In this document: in pieces, positions 16,608 to 25,145 of the stretch
How positions within the stretch are numbered: position 1 is the first letter of the stretch
Layout: the number at the start of each line of letters is the position of its first letter
NCBI RefSeq assembly: GCF_015206885.1
Contig: NZ_JADEXY010000007.1
Location: 1 to 59,438 of the forward strand
Source: Microcystis aeruginosa LEGE 91341
GTDB lineage: Bacteria > Cyanobacteriota > Cyanobacteriia > Cyanobacteriales > Microcystaceae
Length of the DNA: 59,438 bases
Reading direction: 5' to 3'
Notes under the pieces: model-generated
The model's database searches: none
What the model saw: the letters and a program-made list of their open reading frames with translations, nothing else
Told to the model about the DNA's origin: nothing
Translations under genes and position numbers: made by a program

Positions 16608-18977
16608 ATGACCCAAGACAAACCGATCCAACGCCAAATTCTACCGATTCCCGACTTGACCCCCTTCGGTCTAACCACCTACGATGCCAAGAATCCCGAC
16701 GCCCACTATCCCCCGATTCGAGATATCCGACCGCCAGCCGGCGCACCCAACGTGCTGATCGTGCTGCTCGATGACGTGGGTTTTGGAGCCGCCAGTGCCT
16801 TCGGTGGTCCCTGCAATACGCCCACTTTCGAGCGATTAGCGGCGGCTGGGTTAAAATACACCCGTTTTCATACCACTGCCCTCTGTTCTCCCAGTCGTGC
16901 GGCTTTGCTCTCTGGAAGGAATCATCACTCGGTCGGCATGGGCAACATCACCGAAACCGCCACCTCCGCCCCTGGACAGAGTTCCGTCCGTCCCAACACC
17001 AAAGCCCCCCTTGCCTTAACCCTGAAGCTGAACGGCTATTCCACGGCGCAATTCGGTAAATGCCACGAAGTACCGGTTTGGCAAACCAGCCCGATCGGTC
17101 CCTTTGACGCTTGGCCCTCTGGCGGGGGTGGATTCGAGTATTTCTACGGCTTTATCGGTGGCGAAAATAACCAGTGGGAGCCGGCACTGTACGAGGGAAC
17201 AACCCCGATCGAACCGCCGAAAACCCCGGAGGAAGGCTATCACCTGACCGAGGATCTGGCCGATCGAGCGATCGCTTGGATTAGTCAACAAAAAGCCCTC
17301 GCCCCCAATAAGCCTTTCTTTGCCTACTTCGCCCCCGGCGCAACCCACGCCCCCCACCACGTCCCGAAGGAGTGGATCGACAAGTATCAAGGCCAATTCG
17401 CTCACGGTTGGGATCGCCAGCGTGAGATCACCTTTGCCCGACAGAAAGAACTGGGCGTAATTCCCCAAAATGCCGAACTCACCCCCCGTCACGCCGAAAT
17501 TCCCCCATGGGATGACATGGACGAGCGCCTGAAGCCGGTATTAGAGCGCCAGATGGAGGTGTACGCCGCCTTTCTGGAACATACCGATGATCAGGTGGGA
17601 CGAGTGATTCAAGCCTTAGAAAAGCTAGAAATCATCGACGATACGCTAATTTACGTCATCGTCGGTGATAACGGTGCCTCCGCCGAGGGAACGCTGCAGG
17701 GTGCGTTTAACGAGATGGCCAACTTTAACGGGTTAGCGAGTCTAGAAACCCCGGAATTTCTTCTCTCGAAACTAGATGACTTCGGTGCGCCCGATTCCTA
17801 TAATCACTACGCGGTCGGTTGGGCCTGGGCGATGAGTAGCCCCTACAAGTGGACGAAACAGGTCGCTTCCCACTGGGGCGGCACCCGCAACGGTACGATT
17901 GTTCGTTACCCCAAACTCATCCAGGAAAAAGGTGGGATTCGTCACCAATTCTGTCACGTCATTGATGTGGCTCCGACGGTGTTGGAAGTGGTAGGCATTC
18001 CCGAACCGACGATGGTTAACGGTGTCCTACAAAGTCCCTACGAGGGTACGAGTATGGTTTATACCTTTAACGACGCGGCTGCCCCCGAACGTCATGATGT
18101 GCAGTATTTCGAGATGTTTGGCAATCGGGGCATCTATTACAAGGGTTGGAGCGCGATTACCAAGCACCGCACCCCGTGGGTGATGACTGGACAGACGATG
18201 GTTCCTTTCGACGATGATATCTGGGAACTATACGACGGCAGTACGGATTGGACGCAGGCTCGGGATCTCTGCCAGGAAATGCCAGAGAAACTGCACGAAC
18301 TACAGCGACAATTTCTGATCGAGGCGGTTAAATATAATGTACTGCCCCTAGACGATCGCCAAGTGGAACGGATCGATCCCGCCACCGCCGGCCGACCCAC
18401 CCTCGCCGGGGGGAACTCGCAATTATTTTTCGCCGGAATGGGGCGTTTGTCCGAAAATAGCGTCATCAACATCAAAAATAAGTCCTTCTCGGTGACGGCG
18501 GAACTGGAAATTCCCCCAGAAGGCGCGGATGGGGTGATTATCGCCCAAGGCGGCCGCTTCGGTGGTTGGAGTGTCTATAGCCACGATGGAAAAGCCAAGT
18601 TCGTCTATAACGTGCTGGGGATTGAAAGTTTTGTCACCGAGGCGACGGAGACGATCCCTGCTGGCAAGCATCAGGTACGGATGGAGTTTGCCTACGATGG
18701 TGGTGGTTTAGGACGGGGGGGAAATGTCACCCTCTACTACGACGGTCAACCAGTGGGTACGGGTCGGGTAGAACGAACTCAGGCTTTTATTTTCTCCGCC
18801 GACGAAACCACGGATATCGGCTACGAATCTGGTACCCCCGTGGCGGCGGAATATACCTCGAAAACCAGTCGTTTCACTGGTAAGATCGGTTGGGTTCAAC
18901 TCGATCTGGGTACGGACGATCATGACCACCTGATCGACCCGGAGGAACGTCTGAAAATTATCATGGCCCGGCAGTAG
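16608..18977 (+). CDS. Arylsulfatase (type I, formylglycine-dependent)
   Basis: A 789-residue sulfatase, hydrolysing sulfate esters and possibly supplying sulfur. The signature CSPSRAALLSGR is present with Cys93, the residue converted to formylglycine. The metal-binding LLDDVGFG (53-60), the GDNGAS segment and KWTKQVASHWGGTRNG are also in place. The C-terminal 180 residues form a beta-rich domain. No signal peptide is seen, so it is probably cytoplasmic. The ATG at 16608 has AAGGAACC about 8 bases upstream, while the first in-frame ATG (16512) adds 32 unlike residues. Sampled lines reach about 63% GC, above the surroundings, and no maturase gene is adjacent: an acquired gene is plausible. Confidence 0.88.
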   Translation: MTQDKPIQRQILPIPDLTPFGLTTYDAKNPDAHYPPIRDIRPPAGAPNVLIVLLDDVGFGAASAFGGPCNTPTFERLAAAGLKYTRFHTTALCSPSRAALLSGRNHHSVGMGNITETATSAPGQSSVRPNTKAPLALTLKLNGYSTAQFGKCHEVPVWQTSPIGPFDAWPSGGGGFEYFYGFIGGENNQWEPALYEGTTPIEPPKTPEEGYHLTEDLADRAIAWISQQKALAPNKPFFAYFAPGATHAPHHVPKEWIDKYQGQFAHGWDRQREITFARQKELGVIPQNAELTPRHAEIPPWDDMDERLKPVLERQMEVYAAFLEHTDDQVGRVIQALEKLEIIDDTLIYVIVGDNGASAEGTLQGAFNEMANFNGLASLETPEFLLSKLDDFGAPDSYNHYAVGWAWAMSSPYKWTKQVASHWGGTRNGTIVRYPKLIQEKGGIRHQFCHVIDVAPTVLEVVGIPEPTMVNGVLQSPYEGTSMVYTFNDAAAPERHDVQYFEMFGNRGIYYKGWSAITKHRTPWVMTGQTMVPFDDDIWELYDGSTDWTQARDLCQEMPEKLHELQRQFLIEAVKYNVLPLDDRQVERIDPATAGRPTLAGGNSQLFFAGMGRLSENSVINIKNKSFSVTAELEIPPEGADGVIIAQGGRFGGWSVYSHDGKAKFVYNVLGIESFVTEATETIPAGKHQVRMEFAYDGGGLGRGGNVTLYYDGQPVGTGRVERTQAFIFSADETTDIGYESGTPVAAEYTSKTSRFTGKIGWVQLDLGTDDHDHLIDPEERLKIIMARQ

Positions 18978-19066
18978 AAAAGGGGACTTGTGATACTGGT
19001 AGTTTTATCTAGACTATCCCTCGGTTAAAAGCAAAAAAATTGAGCTTAAATTAGCAACTTTGTCCT

Positions 19067-19741
19067 ATGGAATGGTCTTTTTTGAGAAACTTTGCCATCA
19101 CTTTATTCGCCCTCTTAAATCCTCTGGGGATGCTGCCGATTTTTATTAGTTACACCGCTCGCGAACGTAAAGAAGTACAACGACTCGTGGCTCTATTTGT
19201 CTCGTTAACTGTCTTGTGTTTGTTGTTAATTTTTATGTTTATCGGAACGGCAATGCTAAAATTCTTTGGTGTCACCTTAGACTCTTTTCGCCTAGCTGGT
19301 GGCGTGCTTTTGTTGATTATCGGTATCAACATTGTTAACGGTTCTGGGGCAGGGACAAAAGAGCTTTTAATTAATGAGCAAGGAGGGGATTATCTCAGCG
19401 AAGCTAAGTCAGTTTATCGGCAGATTGTTATTCCTATGGCTATGCCTTTATTAGTGGGGCCTGGGGTGATTGCTAACGTTATCCTTTATGCCAGTGAAGC
19501 CGAATCAAAGCTAGGTAGTGGTACGAGCATTGAACTGATTTTGATGACAATTTTAGTCAGTTTTTTAGTCTTTCTCATCCTCGCTGCTGGCAAATGGTTA
19601 CAAAGACTTTTAGGAGATATTGGCTTGAGTATTACTCAGCGAGTTATGGGCCTATTTGTAGCGGCGATCGGAGTACAATTTATGGTGACAGGTTTGATTA
19701 ATATTTTTGTCGATCAGATCGTTCCGAAACTACCATCATAG
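19067..19741 (+). CDS. MarC/NAAT-family inner-membrane protein
   Basis: A 224-residue protein with six predicted membrane helices. It starts with the family hallmark FALLNPLGMLPIFI and later has RLAGGVLLLIIGINI. The second half carries the mirrored PMAMPLLVGPGVI motif, reflecting the internal duplication of MarC proteins. Family members were once linked to multiple antibiotic resistance, but no transport substrate is settled; the NAAT label reflects one neutral-amino-acid transporter relative. It is a stand-alone gene 89 bases after the sulfatase. Confidence 0.88.
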   Translation: MEWSFLRNFAITLFALLNPLGMLPIFISYTARERKEVQRLVALFVSLTVLCLLLIFMFIGTAMLKFFGVTLDSFRLAGGVLLLIIGINIVNGSGAGTKELLINEQGGDYLSEAKSVYRQIVIPMAMPLLVGPGVIANVILYASEAESKLGSGTSIELILMTILVSFLVFLILAAGKWLQRLLGDIGLSITQRVMGLFVAAIGVQFMVTGLINIFVDQIVPKLPS

Positions 19742-19811
19742 CCAATTGCTAATTAGTCTAAATGTTAGCCAAGAAAATTACTGGAAATATCAAATAAGCT
19801 GTTGTCTATTT

Positions 19812-19915
19812 AAGTAGTCGTGCAAAATTAATTTCCTAGTAAAGATAGGCAAAAGGCAAGAGGCAAAAGGCAAGAGGGGGTTAGATATGTGTAATTAATT
19901 TTGCTTAGGTACTTA
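19812..19915. mobile_element. Miniature inverted-repeat element, family B (third copy)
   Basis: Full copy with the longest core of the family (four AGGCAAA/AGGCAAG units). Its right end lies 24 bases before the ATG of the frameshifted gene at 19940. Confidence 0.75.
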
Positions 19916-19939
19916 CAATGGGTATTAAGGGGAGCAATC

Positions 19940-20370
19940 ATGAGAAATTCTGAGCAATTGACCAAATCCCTGAAGCATTTTCGTTATACACTTTTTCTGG
20001 GAGTAGCGGCCATGGCAATCAATAGCTGGGGGATGCCCAATATTTCTGTAGCCCAGACTACTTCTGCTCAAGAAAAAGTGCAGTTAATGTTCGTGCAAAC
20101 GGGAGAATATCTTAAGGTAGATACCGTTATCATGATGGTAAGGGCCTAGTTTTTACCGATTGCGATCAACCTAATTGGAGGGAATTTCTCGATCAAGGTT
20201 TTGGTATGGCGGCTTGTTATCAAACCTCCGATACAAGTGTTAATAGTACGGCGATGCGGCGACTGGTAGCAACCTACGGGATGCTTTCCTATTTTTTATC
20301 CGTCTCGATTATTGCTATTATTTTTGGCATGATCGGTAATTTACTCTCAGCAAAAAAGATATTTTATTAA
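19940..20370 (+). pseudogene. Frameshifted small membrane protein upstream of gad
   Basis: The ATG at 19940 follows a GGGGAG site. The frame gives 69 residues: a basic start, a membrane or signal segment (YTLFLGVAAMAINSWG) and a TSAQEKVQLMF stretch. It then hits TAG. Shifting by one base near 20118 restores a frame that runs to TAA at 20370: YRYHDGKGLVFTDCDQPNW, then a helix (MLSYFLSVSIIAIIFGMIG). The original product was probably about 140 residues with two membrane helices. It ends 7 bases before gad, so it belongs to that transcript. One-base damage or a sequencing error would look the same. Confidence 0.65.
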
Positions 20371-20377
20371 GGAAGTC

Positions 20378-21781
20378 ATGGTTCATCAGAAAATTAATCT
20401 CGATCGCCTCAGTCCGGAAGAGGCACTAATTACCCCCACCTATGCTTCCCGCGCCCTGACTTCCTCTGTACCTAAATACGAGATTCCCGAGGGAGAAATG
20501 CCGCCGGCGGTGGCCTACAATTTAATTCGCGATGAACTTGCCCTTGATGGTAATTCTCGTCTGAATCTGGCTACTTTTGTCACCACTTGGATGGAACCAG
20601 AAGCCAAACAATTAATGGCGGAAACCTTCGATAAAAACATGATCGACAAGGATGAATACCCACAAACCGCCGAAATTGAATTGCGTTGTGTGAATATGAT
20701 CGCTAGACTCTGGAATGCTCCCAAAGGCGCAGCGGCAACCGGTTGTTCTACCATTGGTTCCAGTGAAGCGGCGATGTTGGGAGGCATGGCTTTAAAATGG
20801 CAGTGGCGCAAACGCCGACAAAAAGAGGGTAAACCCACCGATAAACCTAATTTAGTTATGGGCATTAATGTGCAGGTTTGTTGGGAAAAATTCTGTCGTT
20901 ATTGGGAGGTAGAACCGCGTTTTGTGCCGATGGAAGGGAATCGTTTTCATCTCGATGCGACGGAAGCAATTAAACTAATTGATGAGAATACGATCGGGGT
21001 AATTGCCATTATGGGTAGTACCTTTGATGGTAGTTACGAACCCGTCCAAGAAATTAATGATGCCCTAGAAAAATTGAACAGAGAAACTGGCTGGGAAGTT
21101 CCCCTGCACGTCGATGGTGCTAGTGGTGGTTTTATTGCTCCTTTTCTTGATCCCGATTTAGTCTGGGATTTTCGCCTCAAATGGGTTAAATCGATTAATG
21201 CTTCTGGGCATAAATACGGTTTAGTCTATCCCGGTGTCGGTTGGATTATCTGGCGAGATCGGCAAGAATTGCCAGAAGAATTAATTTTTCATTGTAATTA
21301 TTTAGGCGGTGATCTGCCTAATTTTGCTCTGAATTTTTCTCGTCCCGGCAATCAAGTAGTCGCCCAATATTATAATTTTTTACGCTTGGGTAAAGAGGGT
21401 TATCGACAAATTCATCAAGCCTGTCGAGATACGGCCTTGTATTTATCGGGGGAAATCGCTAAGATGGGGCCGTTTGAATTGATTACCGATGGTAGCACTA
21501 TTCCAGTTTTTGCTTGGAAATTAAAGGAGACAATTAGCGATCAAACTAATTATAGTTTATTCGATTTAGCCGATAAATTGCGCGAGCGGGGTTGGTTAGT
21601 TCCTGCCTATACAATGCCCAAAAATCGCCAAGATTTAACTGTGCAGAGGGTGGTGATCAAGGAGGGATTTAGTCGCGATATGGCGGATCTGTTGTTGCGG
21701 GATATTAATTCAGCGATCGCCTTCTTTAAATCTCAGTCTAATTATCAGTCAAAATTATCTGGTTCCCATTTTCATCACTAA
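20378..21781 (+). CDS. gad: Glutamate decarboxylase
   Basis: PLP enzyme converting glutamate to GABA and CO2, consuming a proton; it feeds the GABA shunt and can aid acid tolerance. The 467-residue length is standard. Seen motifs: TGCSTIGSSEAAMLGG (cofactor phosphate region), HVDGASGGFIAPF (Asp contacting the pyridine nitrogen) and SINASGHKYG with the Schiff-base Lys279. The C-terminus ends SGSHFHH, a histidine-rich tail reminiscent of the pH-sensing tail of E. coli GadB, although equivalence is only inferred. AAGGAAG lies 6 bases before the ATG. The next gene starts 4 bases after its stop. Confidence 0.94.
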   Translation: MVHQKINLDRLSPEEALITPTYASRALTSSVPKYEIPEGEMPPAVAYNLIRDELALDGNSRLNLATFVTTWMEPEAKQLMAETFDKNMIDKDEYPQTAEIELRCVNMIARLWNAPKGAAATGCSTIGSSEAAMLGGMALKWQWRKRRQKEGKPTDKPNLVMGINVQVCWEKFCRYWEVEPRFVPMEGNRFHLDATEAIKLIDENTIGVIAIMGSTFDGSYEPVQEINDALEKLNRETGWEVPLHVDGASGGFIAPFLDPDLVWDFRLKWVKSINASGHKYGLVYPGVGWIIWRDRQELPEELIFHCNYLGGDLPNFALNFSRPGNQVVAQYYNFLRLGKEGYRQIHQACRDTALYLSGEIAKMGPFELITDGSTIPVFAWKLKETISDQTNYSLFDLADKLRERGWLVPAYTMPKNRQDLTVQRVVIKEGFSRDMADLLLRDINSAIAFFKSQSNYQSKLSGSHFHH

Positions 21782-21784
21782 CAG

Positions 21785-22708
21785 ATGTTGAGGAAAAACT
21801 CGCTTAAATTTCCTAAATATTGGCAACCCTTACAAAGTTTTGGTGTTGCCAATTTTTCCACACGAATTATTCACAAAACTGCTCAAGGAAATTTTCATAT
21901 TTGGTCATCTCGGCGCTTTCGTAAACGCCATAGCAGTGAAATTAAATCTAGCACTTCTGACTTAATTTCCTCTAAGTTAAAGCCGTTTAAATATTGGACT
22001 TGGCAATTAGATAATTTAACCTGGTGGATCGGTTTTATTTTTACCCTTGGTTCAATTTTATTCATTGTCGGCTCAATTCCGATGATGTTTCCCCATCCCC
22101 CCTTAGAGAGGATTTCTGTCATTAATTTTATTGGTTCAGTTTGTTTTACTTTTGGTTCCTATGCTGCCTTTTTAGAAGCTATTAATTTAAATCTAGATGT
22201 TACTCTGATTCGGGATGTAGAAATACTGGAGGAAAAAATCGGCACTGTTTCCCATCCCGTCCCCAAACTGATTAAAATTAAATGGTTTGCTTGGCAACCT
22301 GATCGCCTTGAATATTGGGGAACTTTCATTCAATTTATCGGAGCTTGTCTATTCAATATTAATTGTTTTTTTGCCATGGTGCAAGGTTTAAGTTGGCAGA
22401 GTGATGATCTGTTAATTTGGATTCCTAGTACCCTGGCTTCCCTTCATTTCTGCACCGCTAGTTATTTAGCTGTTGTCGAAGTTTCTCATAGTTATTGGTC
22501 TTGGCATTTTAAAGATATAGAATGGTGGATAGTGGTGTTAAATTTAGGCGGTTCTCTTGGCTTTTTGAGTGGCAGTATTTTCGGCTTTTTCGGACAGGGA
22601 ACAATTATTTGCTGTCAGGAATGGGGAACAAATTTCTCCTTTTTATCGGGTTCACTTTTGTTTTTAGGAGGTAGTTATTTAATGATTCCCGAAATGTTGC
22701 AAGAATAG
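21785..22708 (+). CDS. YrhK-like multi-span membrane protein
   Basis: A 307-residue membrane protein with about eight helices after a basic 75-residue N-terminus. Helix pairs share a motif of the type WWIGFIFTLGSILFIVGSIP ... NFIGSVCFTFGSY, repeated three times (about 78-130, 165-220, 237-300). This resembles tandem YrhK domains. Each repeat starts with a W-rich segment (WTWQLDNLTWWIG, WFAWQPDRLEYWG, WSWHFKDIEWWIV), a clear internal triplication. It begins 4 bases after gad, strongly suggesting co-expression. A role in the gad response (acid, GABA or glutamate movement) is only a guess. Confidence 0.65.
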   Translation: MLRKNSLKFPKYWQPLQSFGVANFSTRIIHKTAQGNFHIWSSRRFRKRHSSEIKSSTSDLISSKLKPFKYWTWQLDNLTWWIGFIFTLGSILFIVGSIPMMFPHPPLERISVINFIGSVCFTFGSYAAFLEAINLNLDVTLIRDVEILEEKIGTVSHPVPKLIKIKWFAWQPDRLEYWGTFIQFIGACLFNINCFFAMVQGLSWQSDDLLIWIPSTLASLHFCTASYLAVVEVSHSYWSWHFKDIEWWIVVLNLGGSLGFLSGSIFGFFGQGTIICCQEWGTNFSFLSGSLLFLGGSYLMIPEMLQE

Positions 22709-22822
22709 CTTTCAGATGTGAAAATTTTCCTCCTGTCTTAATTTAGTATTTATGTACTTTAGTTGAGGACAGTAATGCCTAAACCTTACCCTACTACACA
22801 CAGAAAAATCTGACTTAATCCT

Positions 22823-24574
22823 ATGCAATTTATACCATTTTTCAATATTAATCAAAGAGCTTTAATGCCAAGTAAACCATCTAGAACTAGAGGATGGATG
22901 AAAAAAATTGGGCATACTTTGGTAATATTTATCGTAGTTTTACTAATGACTCTAACTTCCCCTCTTTTGGGAATAGCTCAAAATCCGACACAACTGGAAA
23001 ATAAAATTGACGGCTTTCCAGTTATGTTAGATGGAAAACCCCTCTTTTTTATCCGGCGGGGAGTTTCTTCATTTTCGGCGGAGGAGAGAGCTAACACTAT
23101 TACCCGGAGAATTGAAAGAATTGCTCAAAATGATTCTATTCCTGTGGAGAACCTGACAATTGAGCAGCTCCCTGATGATAACTCACTGTATTTAAGTGTA
23201 GATCAAGAAGTAATTCTAACGGTGACGGAGCGAGATGCAAAAGCCTATCGTTCAACGCCAGAGGTTTTAGCTCAACAAGCTTTACAAAAAATTCAGTTTG
23301 CTATCACTCAATATCGACAAGATCGAAAACCCGAACAACTACTTAAGAACATCATTTATACGGTTATAGCCAGCTTTGCTTTCTTGATTATTAGCTTTGC
23401 AGTTATCAAAATTTCAGGAAAACTATTTCCCTTCATTAGACGTTTGATTGAATCCTTGACACCAGGCATTCAAATCGGGAATGTTGAGATCATATCTTCC
23501 TCTAAAATCAGCTTCTTTTGGCTGCGAGTTCTTCGGATAATTCGCTTCTTTGTTCTGTTTTTATTATTATTTAATTATGCTACATTTGTCCTTCGTTTAT
23601 TTCCCTGGACAAGAGTTTTTGGCGACAGTATTTTAGGTTATTTTTCTCAATCATTAGAACTGGTTTTATACTCCATTGGCAAATATCTTCCCAATGCCTT
23701 TATTATTGCCATAATTATTTTTATTACTTACTACTTAATCCGGCTTATCAAGCCCTTTTTTACAGCAATAGAAAGAGGAAATCTGATTATTCCGGGTTTT
23801 TATACTGATTGGGCTAAACCTACTTACAATATCCTATTAGTCATAATTCTTGCCATAGCAGCAATAGTGGCTTTTCCCTACTTGCCCGGTTTTAATTCTC
23901 CAGCTTTTCAAGGCATTTCTGTTTTTCTTGGTCTTCTTTTATCCCTTGGTTCAACTTCAGCGATCGCCAATGTTATTGGGGGAATTATTCTTATTTATAC
24001 CCGTGCCTTTCGCATAGGAGATCACATTCAAATAGGAGATGTAATTGGCGATCTAATTGAAAAAAACTTCCTAGTTATTCGCATTTGTACTCCTACTAAT
24101 AAAATCATTACTATTCCTAACTCGTCTTTATTAAGTAGTAATGTGATTAACTTTAGTATTTCCTCACGGGAATTAAACAGAAATCTAATTATTCAGACAA
24201 CGATTACCCTAGGGTACGATCTGCCTTGGCGAAAAGCCCACACAACCTTAATTGAAGCTGCTCTAGAAACTGAGCATATCCTCAAAGAACCCGCCCCTTT
24301 TGTCCTGCAAACTAGCCTAGATAATTTTTACATCAGTTATCAGTTAAACGCTTACACTAACCAACCCAATTTGATGGTAATAATTTATTCAGAACTCCAT
24401 CAAAATATTCAAGATAAGTGTAATGAAGCTGGGATTGAGATTCTCTCTCCCAGTTACACCTCCCTACGAGATGGAAATACAACAACCATTCCCGAAAATT
24501 ATTTACCTTCCGATTATGTTGCGCCTCCCTTTCGTGTTCAATCTTCAGACAATCAAGAAAACAACACATTATGA
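22823..24574 (+). CDS. MscS-family mechanosensitive channel
   Basis: A 583-residue protein that releases solutes on hypo-osmotic shock. An N-terminal hydrophobic segment (about 30-50) and a 110-residue periplasmic domain (NKIDGFPVMLDGKPLFFIRRG) precede four to five membrane helices. The pore helix and MscS core follow: GLLLSLGSTSAIANVIGGIILIYTRAFRIGD, then beta-domain VIGDLIEKNFLVIRICTPTNKIITIPNSSLL. This enlarged type, with a periplasmic sensor part, is common in cyanobacteria. An alternative start is the ATG at 22865. It lies after a 114-base gap and is probably a separate transcript. Confidence 0.9.
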   Translation: MQFIPFFNINQRALMPSKPSRTRGWMKKIGHTLVIFIVVLLMTLTSPLLGIAQNPTQLENKIDGFPVMLDGKPLFFIRRGVSSFSAEERANTITRRIERIAQNDSIPVENLTIEQLPDDNSLYLSVDQEVILTVTERDAKAYRSTPEVLAQQALQKIQFAITQYRQDRKPEQLLKNIIYTVIASFAFLIISFAVIKISGKLFPFIRRLIESLTPGIQIGNVEIISSSKISFFWLRVLRIIRFFVLFLLLFNYATFVLRLFPWTRVFGDSILGYFSQSLELVLYSIGKYLPNAFIIAIIIFITYYLIRLIKPFFTAIERGNLIIPGFYTDWAKPTYNILLVIILAIAAIVAFPYLPGFNSPAFQGISVFLGLLLSLGSTSAIANVIGGIILIYTRAFRIGDHIQIGDVIGDLIEKNFLVIRICTPTNKIITIPNSSLLSSNVINFSISSRELNRNLIIQTTITLGYDLPWRKAHTTLIEAALETEHILKEPAPFVLQTSLDNFYISYQLNAYTNQPNLMVIIYSELHQNIQDKCNEAGIEILSPSYTSLRDGNTTTIPENYLPSDYVAPPFRVQSSDNQENNTL

Positions 24575-24652
24575 TAGTAAATCCGTTTTTAAGCCCTCAC
24601 TTTTGGCGGATTATTAATATAATGTTAATTGAGCTTAGAAGGAGATAAATCG

Positions 24653-25081
24653 ATGACGGCATCCTATGAGCAAGACTTTGGACTTTGGGCCGAACAAATG
24701 GCCGATTTATTAGCCTCTGGTCGGTTTTCTGAGTTAGATATTGAGAATTTAGTCGAAGAGGTGCGGGATTTGTCGAAACGGGAGCGCGATCGCTTACTTG
24801 CTAGTCTAAGATTAATTTTGCATCATTTATTAAAGTGGGACTATCAACCTCAACGGCGATCGCACAGTTGGTTGGGAACTATTCAAGGAGAAAGAGCTAA
24901 TATTAGGCTTTATTTGGACGATAGCCCCAGTTTAAGGCGATATTTAACCGATGAAAGCCTATTTAAACTCTATGCTGTTGCTTGTTCCGATGCCTTTAGA
25001 GAGACGGGATTAGAGTTTCCCCCCGTTTGTCCCTACGGTATTGAGGATATTTTAAATCGTTCTCTTCATTTGTCGGAATGA
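24653..25081 (+). CDS. DUF29 family protein
   Basis: A 142-residue DUF29 protein, an abundant cyanobacterial family of unknown role, often in many paralogues per genome. It has the typical start (YEQDFGLWAEQMADLL), the LDIENLVEEVRDLSKRERDRL helix and LRLILHHLLKWDYQPQ. The C-terminus has AYGIEDIL-like YGIEDILNRSLHL. The start is set by GAAGGAG 9 bases before the ATG. A damaged paralogue with near-identical upstream DNA is at 36436. It lies 65 bases before the NACHT gene; a functional link is not known. Confidence 0.85.
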   Translation: MTASYEQDFGLWAEQMADLLASGRFSELDIENLVEEVRDLSKRERDRLLASLRLILHHLLKWDYQPQRRSHSWLGTIQGERANIRLYLDDSPSLRRYLTDESLFKLYAVACSDAFRETGLEFPPVCPYGIEDILNRSLHLSE

Positions 25082-25145
25082 TAGGCGAAAAACGATTAAA
25101 GTTGGTAAGCTTAGATAGTATCCACAGGATCTTAAGTTTATCGCC

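Noticed and set aside
23946-24010. Possible riboswitch or leader before the MscS gene
   Set aside because: The 114-base gap before it shows no conserved riboswitch words, and the GC-rich words lie inside the coding sequence.
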